Of a DNA stretch of 64,000 nucleotides, positions 17,825-27,305 are shown one piece after another. Below the pieces are notes generated by a model. It searched no databases, was not told the origin of the DNA, and worked only from the letters and a program-made list of their open reading frames with translations. Positions within the stretch are counted from its first letter, which is position 1. Every line of letters begins with the position of its first letter. The position numbers were made by a program, and so were the translations under genes. The DNA is from Verrucomicrobiaceae bacterium. Its GTDB lineage: Bacteria > Verrucomicrobiota > Verrucomicrobiia > Verrucomicrobiales > Verrucomicrobiaceae. The DNA lies in assembly GCA_024232965.1 (NCBI GenBank), contig JACKQF010000007.1, positions 1 through 64,000 on the forward strand, read 5' to 3'.

Positions 17825-19273
17825 TCAGGCGAGGATGCTCTTGGCCACCTTTCCAGCGACGTCGGTAAGGCGATAGTCGCGTCCCTGGAAAGGGAAGGTC
17901 AGTCGCTCATGATCGATGCCCAGGAGGTGCAGCATGGTGGCGTGCAGATCGTTCACATGCATCGGATCGCTGGCGATGTTGAAGCCGAATTCATCGGTCT
18001 CTCCAAAGGTGATTCCTGGCTTTACGCCTCCACCGGCGAGCCAAAAGGTGAAGCAGTCGCGGTGGTGCTCGCGCCCATACGTTCCGGTGGTTTTTGAGAT
18101 GCTGCCCTGGCTGTAGCTGGTGCGGCCAAATTCGGTGCCGAACACCACGAGGGTGTCCTTCAACATGTCTTGCTGCTTGAGATCTTTGATCAGCGCTGCA
18201 CAGGCCTGATCAATCTCTTGAGTTCCATTCATGTAGCCACTGGGCAGCCCGCCATGATGATCCCAGCCGGGGTGAAAGAGTTGGATGAAGCGGACACCGC
18301 GCTGCGCGAGACGTCGCGCCAGCAAACAGTTCGCTGCGAAACTGCCCGCCTTTTCGACATCGGGTCCATACATCGTGCGGACGGATTCGGGTTCTGCTTT
18401 CAAATCGACCGCCTCTGGCACGGCGGACTGCATGCGGTAGGCCATCTCGAATTGATCAATCCGCGTCTGGATCTCAGGATCCCCGACGCGCGCATGCTCG
18501 GCTTCATGCAGGTGCTTCAGCTTGTCCAACATGCGGCGGTTCGCGGCGGAGTCGATCCCGGCGGGGGACTTCAAATAGAGCACGGGTTCGTTCCCTGAAC
18601 GGAACTGCACGCCTTGATAACGGGAGGGCAAGAAGCCGCTGTCCCACAGTCGGGACGACAGGGGCTGATCCGCTGGACGATTCGACACGAGCGAGATGTA
18701 GGCTGGAAGATCGCGATTGTCCGATCCCAAGCCATAAGTCACCCAGGCACCCATGCTGGGGCGCAGAGGCAGTGGCGCACCTGTTTGAATGAAGGTCAGC
18801 GCCGGGTCATGATTCACGGCTTCGGAATAGAGCGACTTGATGAAGCACAATTCATCGGCGACGCCGGACAGGTGGGGGAATTGATCGCTGATCCAAGCCC
18901 CTGATTGCCCGTGCTGGGCGAAGCGATAGGCCGATCCCACGAGCGGGAAGTGGGCTTGCAACTGGGACATGCCCAGTGGCGTTTTGCTACCGAGCACCGA
19001 CTTGGGGATCTCCTCGCCCTGTCGCTGGTTCAACGTCGGCTTGTAATCAAAGCTCTCCAACTGCGAGAGACCGCCGCTCATGAAGAGAAAAATGACCCGC
19101 TTGGCCTTGGGCGGGAAATGCGGCAGGCCCGGGAGGCCGGGGTTACCCTCGGCGTGGGAGGCTGATTCCGAGAGCAGTTGGGCCAGCGCCACGGTGGCGA
19201 GGGTCTGTCCCGTGCTGCTCAGAAAGTGGCGTCGAGAAAGCGGTGAGGGGGGAAATAGAAGGCGGGGTGCCAT
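17825..19273 (-). CDS. DUF1501 domain-containing protein with Tat-like signal
   Basis: 482 residues. The start LSRRHFLSSTGQTLATVALA is a twin-arginine-like signal, so it is probably exported folded. The DUF1501 body has RVIFLFMSGGLSQLESFDYK, RFIQLFHPGWDHHGGL and VVFGTEFGRTSYSQG, which resemble alkaline-phosphatase/sulfatase folds. It follows the PSD1-type gene by 13 bases in the same operon. In Planctomycetes and Verrucomicrobia these two families almost always occur as a pair. Their biochemical role is not known; a part in sulfated or complex polysaccharide handling is often suggested. The neighbouring sulfatases fit that idea. Confidence 0.92.
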   Translation of the reverse strand: MAPRLLFPPSPLSRRHFLSSTGQTLATVALAQLLSESASHAEGNPGLPGLPHFPPKAKRVIFLFMSGGLSQLESFDYKPTLNQRQGEEIPKSVLGSKTPLGMSQLQAHFPLVGSAYRFAQHGQSGAWISDQFPHLSGVADELCFIKSLYSEAVNHDPALTFIQTGAPLPLRPSMGAWVTYGLGSDNRDLPAYISLVSNRPADQPLSSRLWDSGFLPSRYQGVQFRSGNEPVLYLKSPAGIDSAANRRMLDKLKHLHEAEHARVGDPEIQTRIDQFEMAYRMQSAVPEAVDLKAEPESVRTMYGPDVEKAGSFAANCLLARRLAQRGVRFIQLFHPGWDHHGGLPSGYMNGTQEIDQACAALIKDLKQQDMLKDTLVVFGTEFGRTSYSQGSISKTTGTYGREHHRDCFTFWLAGGGVKPGITFGETDEFGFNIASDPMHVNDLHATMLHLLGIDHERLTFPFQGRDYRLTDVAGKVAKSILA

Positions 19274-19286
19274 GGGCCGAACGGTT

Positions 19287-22200
19287 TTAAGGGGTCATGG
19301 TGGTCTCGCTAAAGTCGAAGAGCATGCGCACCATCATCGTGGTAGCGGCGACATCGATGGAATCGATGCTGCCATCCGCGGCATGTTCACCGCTGGAGCT
19401 GAGAAGGTTTTTGGCCTTGTCTGGTTGGGCGCGGAACTCTTCGCGTTCGTCGCGCAAACACGCTGCTACGACCTCGAGATCGTTGGGGGAGGGTTGGCGG
19501 CTGGTCAGCAGGCGATAGGCGTAGCGGGCACGCTCCACATCGTCGTTGGGATACGATTTCACCAAGTTCTCCGCCAGTCCTCGGCTGGCCTCGATGAATT
19601 GGGGATCGTTCATTAGAACCAACGCCTGGAGTGGCGTCGCGGTGCGTTCGCGGCGCAGTTTGCAAAACTCGCGGGTTGGGGCATCGAACAGCGTCATGCT
19701 AGGCGGCGGCATGGTGCGCCGCCAAAAGGTATAGAGGCTCCGGCGATAGAGCTTTTCGCCGTGATCCTGCGAGTAAATGTGCTGCGTGCCGGATTCCTCC
19801 CAGAGGCGTGCTGGCTGGTAGGGCTTCACGCTTGGGCCACCGATCGCGGGGTTCAGCCATCCGCTGGCAAACAAGGCCAGATCGCGAATCTGCTCCGCGC
19901 TGAGGCGCCGCCGCGGTCCGCGCCCAAGAAGGCGGTTGTCGGGATCATCCTTCCAGTCGGCCGCATTCGCAGGTATCGACGACTGTCGGTAGGTGGCGGA
20001 AAGAACGAACTCACGCAACAGACCTTTGGTATTCCAGCCTCCATCCATGAAGTGGGTGGCGAGCCAATCGAGAAGCTCCGGATGGGACGGAGGTTGCCCC
20101 TGTGTGCCGAAGTCTTCCGCTGTCAGGACGATGCCGCGGCCGAAGCACATCTGCCAAAGGCGATTGACCGCCACGCGCGACACCAGGGGATGCGTGGGGC
20201 TGACCATCCATTGGGCCAGCCCGAGACGATTGGCCGGAGCACCCGCAGGCATGGGTGGCAGGCTGGCCGGGGTAGCGGGGGTGACTTCTTCTTTGGGTTG
20301 GTCAAACTGGCCGCGATTAAGGATGTGCGTGGGACGTCGTGGCCCTGTCCACTCCTTCATCACCATCAAGTCGACGGCTTGTCCACTCAGATCATTTTCC
20401 TCGGCTCGGGCTGCTTGGAGTTTCTTCAGGTGATCACGCCAGGGCTGGTCCACTTCTCGGAGATACCAGTCGAACCAGTCCTGATCGTTCTCTGGCAAAT
20501 CGAGTCGAGCCCACTGCCGGACTTCCGCCGCCGAAATCTCCCGGTCGTAAAAGAAGAAATCATCGACGATTCCATCCTTGAAGGAACCGTCGTTGCGCCG
20601 CCCGCCAATAACGAGACCGGTTTCCTCCACCGCGTCTTTCCCGCCGGGGTCATCGCCCCAATCCGCGCGGTAAACGATGTCTCGGTAGAGATTGTCCCGC
20701 ACCACTTCGTGTTTGGAGAGCGCGCCATTGACATACAGCCGCATCCCCGAGGCCTTGCTGGAGCCGTCATACGTGGCGGCGATGTGCACCCACTGCTGAG
20801 TCGGCACCGTCTCGCTTGCGCGGATTCGGATTTCGTTTCCTGGGGAAAAATGGCAAAGAGCAAACTCGGGCTTGTCGTCCTGCAGAACGATCTCAAAGCC
20901 ACGGCTCGCCGAATCAATCCCCGAGCGCGAACGATGGGCAAGCGTGGCGCGTTTGTTGGGCGATTCCGAAAAGATCCAGAGGCCGAAGCTAAAGGGATCG
21001 TGACGGTGGGTGTCCGCGACCCCATTGACAAAGACCGCATTGTCTTGCTTGAATTCGACGCCCTGCCCGAAACGTCCCGGCCGGAGTTTCGGCCTCAAGC
21101 GAGCGACGGAGTCGAGGTGACCCGTTGCCAGATTCAAAAACTCCTTCTTTTCGGTGATGGCATCAAACGGCACATGCACCAGGGGCCGGGTCGGAAGGGC
21201 CATCGGCGGCATCGATACTGCGCGTGCCACGGCACCAAAAAAACCTTCACCACGTGTGACAGGCGGGCGATGATCTTTGAGCCATGCGGCAAATCGGGGT
21301 TGTGCCTGGAGACGCAGGTTTTTTTGCTGGTCTTCGAGACTCGCGGTGAGGGTCTTTAACTCCTGCATCCGCGCTTCTTTTTCCGGTGGAAGAAGCAAGA
21401 TCGACGGCGGCGGAACGCCCCCGGTGTAGACACAAAACAACCCCATCTCATCGATGTTGTTGAGCATCGCCGCCATGCTGTAGTAGTCCCGCATGCTGAT
21501 GGGATCAAACTTGTGGTCGTGACAGCGGGCGCACTCCAGCGTGAGCCCAAGAAACGCCAGCCCGTTGGTGCGAATCCGGTCCGCGACTTGTTCGATCCTA
21601 AACTCTTCGGGGTTGGAGCCTGCTTCATTGGACTGCTGTGGCAATCGATTGAAGCAGGTCGCGATCATCTGATCTTGCGTCGGATTTGGCAGCAGATCCC
21701 CCGCTGTTTGCCAGGTGATGAATTGGTCATACGGCAGGTTTTGGTTGAACGCGCGGATCACCCAATCCCGGTAGGGCCAGGTGATGCAGTCGCCGTCTTC
21801 ATGACGACCATAGGTATCGGCGTAGCGGGCGACGTCGAGCCAGTCTGCCGCCATCCGCTCTCCATAGCGGGAGCTGCTGAGGAGTCGATCCACCACCCGT
21901 TGATAGGCCCCATCTTGGGAATCGGCAAGAAAGGCGTCGATTTCTGCTAGGCTCGGCGGGAGCCCAGTCAGGTCTTCGGTGACACGCCGCAGCCACTCTT
22001 CCCGGCTGGCCTCGGTGGTGGGCTTCATGCCGTGTTTGCTCAGTGTGGCGTGGATGAAGTGGTCGAGCGGCTGCCGGCTCCATGCTTGGCTTTCTGGAGT
22101 GGTGGGCACCGCAGGTCGTTCTGGCGGCTGGAAGGCCCAGTGTCCGGCGTAGGGCGCTCCGCCCTCGATCCAACGTTTCAGCACGTCTTTGTCTGCGACG

Positions 22201-22535
22201 CTCAAAGGACGCTTTTCTTTGGGGGGCGGCATTACCTCCTCGGGATCATCGGAAAGGACCCGCTCCCAGAGGGTGCTCCCGCTCAGGTTGCCTGGCTGGA
22301 TCGCCTTGGCTTCGATGGCCGCCTCACGCAGATCCAAGCGCAGATCTCCTTTGCGCTGCTTTTCATCCTGGCCATGGCAGCGCAGGCAGTGGCGGGCTAA
22401 GATCGGCCGCACCTCCCGGTTGAAGTCCGGGACCTCGGCGGCAACGCCGTGCGACGACAAAACCAGGCTGAGCGTAAGCCCGGTGATCGCGATAGCAAAG
22501 GGAGTTAGATGGTGGGTGAAGGTCGGTAGGACCAT
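19287..22535 (-). CDS. PSD1 / planctomycete cytochrome-C domain protein (DUF1549-DUF1553)
   Basis: 1082 residues from the ATG giving MVLPTFTHHLTPF, which starts a signal peptide; an in-frame start 16 codons upstream is less likely. Domain order: one haem-binding site HCLRCHG (Cys50, Cys53, His54; planctomycete cytochrome domain), DUF1549 at about 130-360 (LTGLPPSLAEIDAFL), a concanavalin/LamG-like domain at about 430-640 (TQQWVHIAATYDGSSKASGM), and DUF1553 at about 750-1040 (LGLAQWMVSPTHPLVSRVAVN). It is co-transcribed with the DUF1501 gene. The family is large and extracytoplasmic with unknown activity; the LamG insert suggests carbohydrate binding. Confidence 0.92.
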   Translation of the reverse strand: MVLPTFTHHLTPFAIAITGLTLSLVLSSHGVAAEVPDFNREVRPILARHCLRCHGQDEKQRKGDLRLDLREAAIEAKAIQPGNLSGSTLWERVLSDDPEEVMPPPKEKRPLSVADKDVLKRWIEGGAPYAGHWAFQPPERPAVPTTPESQAWSRQPLDHFIHATLSKHGMKPTTEASREEWLRRVTEDLTGLPPSLAEIDAFLADSQDGAYQRVVDRLLSSSRYGERMAADWLDVARYADTYGRHEDGDCITWPYRDWVIRAFNQNLPYDQFITWQTAGDLLPNPTQDQMIATCFNRLPQQSNEAGSNPEEFRIEQVADRIRTNGLAFLGLTLECARCHDHKFDPISMRDYYSMAAMLNNIDEMGLFCVYTGGVPPPSILLLPPEKEARMQELKTLTASLEDQQKNLRLQAQPRFAAWLKDHRPPVTRGEGFFGAVARAVSMPPMALPTRPLVHVPFDAITEKKEFLNLATGHLDSVARLRPKLRPGRFGQGVEFKQDNAVFVNGVADTHRHDPFSFGLWIFSESPNKRATLAHRSRSGIDSASRGFEIVLQDDKPEFALCHFSPGNEIRIRASETVPTQQWVHIAATYDGSSKASGMRLYVNGALSKHEVVRDNLYRDIVYRADWGDDPGGKDAVEETGLVIGGRRNDGSFKDGIVDDFFFYDREISAAEVRQWARLDLPENDQDWFDWYLREVDQPWRDHLKKLQAARAEENDLSGQAVDLMVMKEWTGPRRPTHILNRGQFDQPKEEVTPATPASLPPMPAGAPANRLGLAQWMVSPTHPLVSRVAVNRLWQMCFGRGIVLTAEDFGTQGQPPSHPELLDWLATHFMDGGWNTKGLLREFVLSATYRQSSIPANAADWKDDPDNRLLGRGPRRRLSAEQIRDLALFASGWLNPAIGGPSVKPYQPARLWEESGTQHIYSQDHGEKLYRRSLYTFWRRTMPPPSMTLFDAPTREFCKLRRERTATPLQALVLMNDPQFIEASRGLAENLVKSYPNDDVERARYAYRLLTSRQPSPNDLEVVAACLRDEREEFRAQPDKAKNLLSSSGEHAADGSIDSIDVAATTMMVRMLFDFSETTMTP

Positions 22536-22642
22536 TGGATGGATCGGATAAGCTAATCCTTTACCATCTGAAGCAAGTCTCAATCCATTTTCTCCGAAAT
22601 ACGGAGCAAGAAGTCCCCTTCAAGCTACCTGGCAGCCCGCTC

Positions 22643-23377
22643 TCAGCGAAAGAAGATCGGCCCCGGAACGATCTTCACGGCACCGCCTCCCAGCGGGCTG
22701 CCTTTGGTTTCTTCGATGGACTCAACCAGGTTGTCCTTGAAGTCGATGCTCAGCGTGCCGACCTCCACTTTCACATACACCACCGTCTGCACCAGCCGCC
22801 CGTAAGGGTCGCGCCCCGTGGTCACTTGCGGCACTTTTTCGTAGACGGCGTATTCGACTCGATCTTCGCGACCTGCTGCGGTGACTTTGCTCGACTTTCG
22901 GGTCGGCTTGCCCATGGATTCGGCCACTTCCTCGGTCGTCATCCCGAGCGCCACTTGATGCGCTGCGATCAGCTCATTCACCTGCTGCTGGCGCTGATAC
23001 ATCTTTTTCAGATTCGTCGCCATGTTCGGATCTGGGGAGATGACATCCGTTGGTCGCACCCAGCCCGATACGTCCCCGTGCCGCGCGCGTCCGCGAACTC
23101 GGTAGGCGGTGTCTGCGAGCCCCACCAAAGTCACCACCGTGCCCGGTGCCATGCTGCCCAGAGCACGATCCAGGGTCGAATGCGAATAGATCGGTGCCTC
23201 CTGCGCGATCTGGAGGCGCAGCGGTTGCTTTAGCATATCTTCGACGTCGATCGTGCCGGGCTCCGGCGCGAGAATCGACGAACTGCGTTTCTTGAGCAAC
23301 TGACCGCTGGCAGGGAAGGTGGCCATGATGATTAGAAGCATCAAAGCCCGGCCAGCGAATGCGTGGTAAGTTTTCAC
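22643..23377 (-). CDS. Exported protein with SH3-like and BamE-like regions
   Basis: 244 residues. A signal peptide covers about residues 1-25 (LMLLIIMATFPASGQ). Residues about 50-115 look like a bacterial SH3 module (LRLQIAQEAPIYSHSTLD to VSGWVRPTDV). Residues about 140-235 (VALGMTTEEVAESMGKPTRK then LSIDFKDNLVESIEE) resemble the SmpA/OmlA fold, where a small two-helix, three-strand domain senses outer-membrane proteins. I recognise no specific family. It lies between the PSD1 gene and hemL with room for its own promoter; the ATG is about 100 bases from the divergent hemL start. Confidence 0.6.
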   Translation of the reverse strand: MKTYHAFAGRALMLLIIMATFPASGQLLKKRSSSILAPEPGTIDVEDMLKQPLRLQIAQEAPIYSHSTLDRALGSMAPGTVVTLVGLADTAYRVRGRARHGDVSGWVRPTDVISPDPNMATNLKKMYQRQQQVNELIAAHQVALGMTTEEVAESMGKPTRKSSKVTAAGREDRVEYAVYEKVPQVTTGRDPYGRLVQTVVYVKVEVGTLSIDFKDNLVESIEETKGSPLGGGAVKIVPGPIFFR

Positions 23378-23475
23378 AGCAGGAGAGGGGTGGTGGTCGA
23401 AGTATAGCGACTTCCTTTGACGATGGAAAGGAGCTTTTGTTCGACGGCGGGCCCATCCTGATTATTCATGAGGTC

Positions 23476-24768
23476 ATGAGCAACGGCCCCCTTTCCACCA
23501 AACTCTTTGAATCGGCACTGAAATACATCCCCGGCGGCGTGAACAGCCCAGTGCGCGCCTTTCGCAACGTCGGCGGTCAGCCTTTCTTCGCCCGCCGCGC
23601 CAAGGGCGCCCGTGTCTGGGATGTCGATGGTCGCGATCTGATCGACTACGTGGGCACCTGGGGCCCGGCGATCCTCGGGCACGCGCCTGTGGCCGTGATC
23701 GAGGCCATCCACTCTGCCGCTAAGGAAGGCGTCAGCTTTGGCATCCCCAATCCTTACGAGGTGGAGATGGCCCGCACCATCTGCGAGTGGGTCCCCTCCA
23801 TCCAAAAGGTCCGCATGGTGAATAGCGGTACGGAGGCCACGATGTCCGCCATCCGGCTGGCCCGCGGTTTCACGAGGCGGGACCTGATCGTGAAGTTCGA
23901 GGGCTGCTACCATGGCCACGTCGATTCCCTCCTCGTCGCCGCAGGCAGCGGAGCCCTCACGCATGGACGCCCTGATAGCGCAGGCATTCCCGCAGCCTTT
24001 GCAGAAAAAACCGTCGTTGTGCCACTCAACGATGTCCCCGCACTCGAGGCCCTTTTTGCACAGCGCGGTCAAGAAATCGCCGCCATCATCGTGGAGCCCT
24101 ATCCCGCCAACGCCGGTCTCATCCTGCCGCAGCCCGGCTTTTTGCAATCCTTGCGGGACATCACGGCGAAGCATGGGGCCTTGCTCATTTTTGACGAAGT
24201 GATGACCGGCTTCCGTCTCGCCAAAGGAGGCGTGCAGGAGTTGGAGGGTATCACGCCGGACCTCACTTGCCTTGGCAAGGTCATCGGCGGTGGTCTGCCG
24301 GTCGGCGCTTTTGGGGGTCGCGCTGACGTGATGGATTTTCTGGCACCGAATGGACCCGTCTATCAGGCCGGGACTCTCTCGGGCAATCCCGTCGCACTGG
24401 CCGCCGGCCTCGCCCAACTTCGTGAGCTCGAGCGGCAATCTGGCTACACGCATCTGGAAAGCCTCGGTCAGATGATGGAAGAAGCCGTGCTTGAGATGCT
24501 CAAGAAAAAAGGCCTCGGCTGGCGTTGGTATCGGCGCGGCAGCATGTTTTGCCTGTTCTTTACGGAGACAGAGGTCAAGAACCTCACCGACGCGAAGACC
24601 GCAGACCTCGCCGCCTTTGCGAAGTACTTTCACCACTGTCTCGACAACGGCGTCTATTTTGCACCCTCCCAATTCGAGACCGGCTTTATCTCCATGGCCC
24701 ACAGTCCCGATGATCTCGCCCGCACCGCCGAAGTCGCGGCGGCGGCGATCAACGCGGCGGTGGGGTGA
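23476..24768 (+). CDS. hemL: Glutamate-1-semialdehyde 2,1-aminomutase
   Basis: 430 residues, full length, from the ATG giving MSNGPLSTKLFESALKYIPG; an open frame 39 codons upstream has no family similarity. It moves the amino group of glutamate-1-semialdehyde to form 5-aminolevulinate in the C5 pathway of haem synthesis. The PLP lysine is Lys268 in LTCLGKVIGGGLPVGAFGG. Other motifs are GGVNSPVRAF, RMVNSGTEATMSAIRLARG and GCYHGHVDSLL. No other hem gene is nearby. The neighbours are convergent or divergent, so it is probably monocistronic. Confidence 0.96.
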   Translation: MSNGPLSTKLFESALKYIPGGVNSPVRAFRNVGGQPFFARRAKGARVWDVDGRDLIDYVGTWGPAILGHAPVAVIEAIHSAAKEGVSFGIPNPYEVEMARTICEWVPSIQKVRMVNSGTEATMSAIRLARGFTRRDLIVKFEGCYHGHVDSLLVAAGSGALTHGRPDSAGIPAAFAEKTVVVPLNDVPALEALFAQRGQEIAAIIVEPYPANAGLILPQPGFLQSLRDITAKHGALLIFDEVMTGFRLAKGGVQELEGITPDLTCLGKVIGGGLPVGAFGGRADVMDFLAPNGPVYQAGTLSGNPVALAAGLAQLRELERQSGYTHLESLGQMMEEAVLEMLKKKGLGWRWYRRGSMFCLFFTETEVKNLTDAKTADLAAFAKYFHHCLDNGVYFAPSQFETGFISMAHSPDDLARTAEVAAAAINAAVG

Positions 24769-24800
24769 GACTCAGCAGCGGTGGGCAAGGTTGGCTGGCC

Positions 24801-25952
24801 TCACTGTACTTCCAGAGCAGCGTCATAAAATTGCATCGCAGCTTTTAGCATGCGCGCTTCCTGGAGAGGCTCGTCTTTGATTTCCTTGGTCGTCGGCAAG
24901 TCGGCGACGGATCGCGGGGCATCCCCTTTGTCCAGTGCTGCTACCTTTCGGAATCGCTCAAGGAGCGAGGCGTTCACCAACACTGCTTTCTGCTGTTCTG
25001 TCAGATCTTTGCCCCCCTCAAGAAGCGCCAAAACAGTTGTTGTCGTGCTAGTGTGAGGAGAACGGTTGTGAAGGGACTTTTTACTCTTTGGATCATAGAT
25101 GCCCTTGGCGAAGAGGGATGAGGTCGCCCAGCGATGAAAGCCAAGCACATGACGACGCTTGGCGCTGATATCCACCGACTGCATGAGTCGATCGATTCCC
25201 TCGAGATTGTTGGCTCCCAGTTCGCCTTTGTTTTGATTTTTGAGTTCGGTTGCCCGCACTTGATTCAGGTAGTCGATCCTAGCGCCGGCTCTTTCCATCT
25301 CCAGATGGATGCATTCCGCATAGATCCAGCCTGCATCTTCTAGACTCATGTTTGCGGACGAGTAGGGCTCGTATTTTTCACGCATTGCCTTGAATCTCGG
25401 CTTCAGTGCTGCTGGGGTGTTCGAACTTTTCTCCGCGTTGGCATAGATCTCGTAGCGATGATGGGCTTCAAATATCCAGTCATGAACAAGTGCGGCGTAG
25501 GTAAAGTCAAACGGACCAAGGCTGTCCACTTCCCAGAGCCAGCGTGGCACGCTGGCTCCATCGAAGAACATGTCTTCAGGTTCAATGATCAGCTGCTGAG
25601 TCGGTCTGCGGGGATGAACCGTGATGTATCGCAGCGCCTTGCGGGAGTCTTCGGCTTGCTCAAACCAGAAAAGATTGGGGGAAACCCAAAGGAACTTGGC
25701 CTCGCCTTGGAACTTGGCAGCGTGATCGCTATTCAGTCTTGCCGCTGCCTCGCGTTCCAATCTTCCGGTTGTCTTCAGACCGGCCACAGGGCTCAGCAAC
25801 GTCGCAGCAAATCGGGCTGCGTTTCCAAATGCTGCTCCCTGAACGGCACGATTGGCGCGCGGAGGAATGATCGTACTGCACGAAGGTGCCCATGAGATAA
25901 GAAGTAGAAAAATACCACAACACCGGGAGAACTGAGATCTCATGGTGAACAT
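24801..25952 (-). CDS. DUF1353-like protein, probably exported
   Basis: 383 residues. The N-terminus (FLLLISWAPSCSTIIPP) looks like a signal peptide with a possible but poor lipobox. The middle has EPEDMFFDGASVPRWLW and DFTYAALVHDWIFEAHH, which match the two conserved blocks of DUF1353 (DGASIP and the VHD/LHD motif). DUF1353 proteins are common in phages and bacteria, with unknown function. The flanking 150 residues on each side are not recognised. The codons for GASVPRW lie within a 23-base perfect palindrome. It sits alone between hemL and the M42 peptidase. Confidence 0.65.
   Translation of the reverse strand: MFTMRSQFSRCCGIFLLLISWAPSCSTIIPPRANRAVQGAAFGNAARFAATLLSPVAGLKTTGRLEREAAARLNSDHAAKFQGEAKFLWVSPNLFWFEQAEDSRKALRYITVHPRRPTQQLIIEPEDMFFDGASVPRWLWEVDSLGPFDFTYAALVHDWIFEAHHRYEIYANAEKSSNTPAALKPRFKAMREKYEPYSSANMSLEDAGWIYAECIHLEMERAGARIDYLNQVRATELKNQNKGELGANNLEGIDRLMQSVDISAKRRHVLGFHRWATSSLFAKGIYDPKSKKSLHNRSPHTSTTTTVLALLEGGKDLTEQQKAVLVNASLLERFRKVAALDKGDAPRSVADLPTTKEIKDEPLQEARMLKAAMQFYDAALEVQ
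25536..25558. repeat. 23-base palindrome inside the DUF1353-like gene
   Basis: Perfect inverted repeat with 11-base arms GAGCCAGCGTG and CACGCTGGCTC and a single central base. It lies inside coding sequence over the conserved GASVPRW motif, so it may be coding constraint and chance, or a stable mRNA hairpin. Confidence 0.7.
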
Positions 25953-26216
25953 TTCAGCAGGCTAATGGAATAGTGTCAATTGTCTATTTAATCCAACATT
26001 TCAGTGTTAACTGTTTCACGGCGGCGCAATTCCCCGGCTACGGCTGAAAGTGATTAGGGTGTATCATCGCCTCAAGCAACGAGAGGGTGATTGGCGGTGG
26101 CTGGCTAGCGAGCGCGATGGGTTGACCGGCAAGATGTCCGTCTCTCAAGCCTGGAGTGCGGAGCGCGCAGAAGGCGGTTGAATCTAGGGCGATCCCGACG
26201 CAAAGAAGGCGTCACT

Positions 26217-27293
26217 ATGACGGATGCTTCTCGGGATTTTTTGTTTGATCTGCTTTCCACGCCTAGCCCCACAGGTTTTGAGGTTCGGGGGCAGCGGAAG
26301 TGGGCGACTTATGCCCGAAAGTTTGCGGATACGGTGGAGAGCGATGCTTATGGTTCGGCGTGGGCGACGATTCAGGGCTCGGCGGCCGATGGTCCGCGAT
26401 TGATGCTGGAGGCACACGCAGATGAGATTGGCTACATGGTGAAGCATATCTCCTCCGAAGGTTTCATCTTCGTGGATCGTGTGGGAGGTTCCGATGTCGC
26501 AACCGCGAGGGGTCGCCGTGTGGATATCCTGGGCGATAACGGGACCGTGCGGGGGATCATTGGCAACATTGCCATTCACATTAGGGATCGGGAAAATGAG
26601 AAGGTGCCAAAGGTCCATGAACTGTGGATCGACATCGGTGCGACATCAGCGAAGGAGGTGGCGGCTGCGGGCATCCGTGTTGGTCATCCCGCTGTGTATG
26701 CAGACACGGTGGAGGAGATTGGGCGCGACAAGATCATGGGGCGCGCCTTGGACAATCGCATCGGCGGCTACATCATTGCTGAGGTTATTGCACGACTGGC
26801 GGCGAAGAAGAAGCGTGGTGTTGCAACAGTGCTGGGTGTGAATGCGGTGCAGGAAGAGATCGGTGGTCACGGCGCCAAGATGATAGCGCATCGTTTGCAG
26901 CCGGACATTGCGGTCGTGCTGGATGTCACGCATGCGACGGACACGCCCAGCGTCGATCACAAAAAGCATGGGCAGGTGAAGCTTGGTGGTGGGCCAAGTC
27001 TGACTCATGGCAGTGCAAATCATCCTTTGGTCGTGGAGCGTCTGATGGACGTGGCGGCGAAATTGAAGATCCCGATCCAACACGAGTCTTCCTCTCGCTT
27101 AACAGGCACAGACACGGACGTGATCTTCCACTCGGTGGGCGGTATCCCTAGCGCGCTTGTCTCGCTGCCCTTGCGTTACATGCATTCGGTCGTGGAGATG
27201 GCGGACTTAAATGATGTGGAAAATGTCATTCGCTTGCTAACCGGTTTCGCTGAATCCGTGAAGGCCAATGACCGCTTCCACGTGGAGATTTGA
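26217..27293 (+). CDS. M42-family metallo-aminopeptidase
   Basis: 358 residues from the ATG giving MTDASRDFLFDLLSTPSPTG, with an AGAAGG stretch upstream; a TTG 13 codons earlier was rejected. The M42 family forms large tetrahedral aminopeptidases that cut short peptides in the cytoplasm. Visible metal ligands and catalytic residues: His67 in LEAHADEIGY, Asp179 in RALDNRIGG, Glu213/Glu214 in VQEEIGGHGA, Asp236 in VLDVTHATDTP and His323 in MHSVVEM. mobA follows 12 bases downstream on the same strand, probably co-transcribed. The two have no obvious functional link. Confidence 0.93.
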   Translation: MTDASRDFLFDLLSTPSPTGFEVRGQRKWATYARKFADTVESDAYGSAWATIQGSAADGPRLMLEAHADEIGYMVKHISSEGFIFVDRVGGSDVATARGRRVDILGDNGTVRGIIGNIAIHIRDRENEKVPKVHELWIDIGATSAKEVAAAGIRVGHPAVYADTVEEIGRDKIMGRALDNRIGGYIIAEVIARLAAKKKRGVATVLGVNAVQEEIGGHGAKMIAHRLQPDIAVVLDVTHATDTPSVDHKKHGQVKLGGGPSLTHGSANHPLVVERLMDVAAKLKIPIQHESSSRLTGTDTDVIFHSVGGIPSALVSLPLRYMHSVVEMADLNDVENVIRLLTGFAESVKANDRFHVEI

Positions 27294-27305
27294 CCCTCTC
27301 GGTGA

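Noticed and set aside
19761..21359. 532-codon open frame antisense to the PSD1 gene
   Set aside because: Same reason: opposite a clear gene, with low-complexity composition and no domain.
23374..24702. 442-codon open frame antisense to hemL
   Set aside because: It lies wholly opposite a conserved enzyme, has no family motif, and such long shadows are common in GC-rich DNA.
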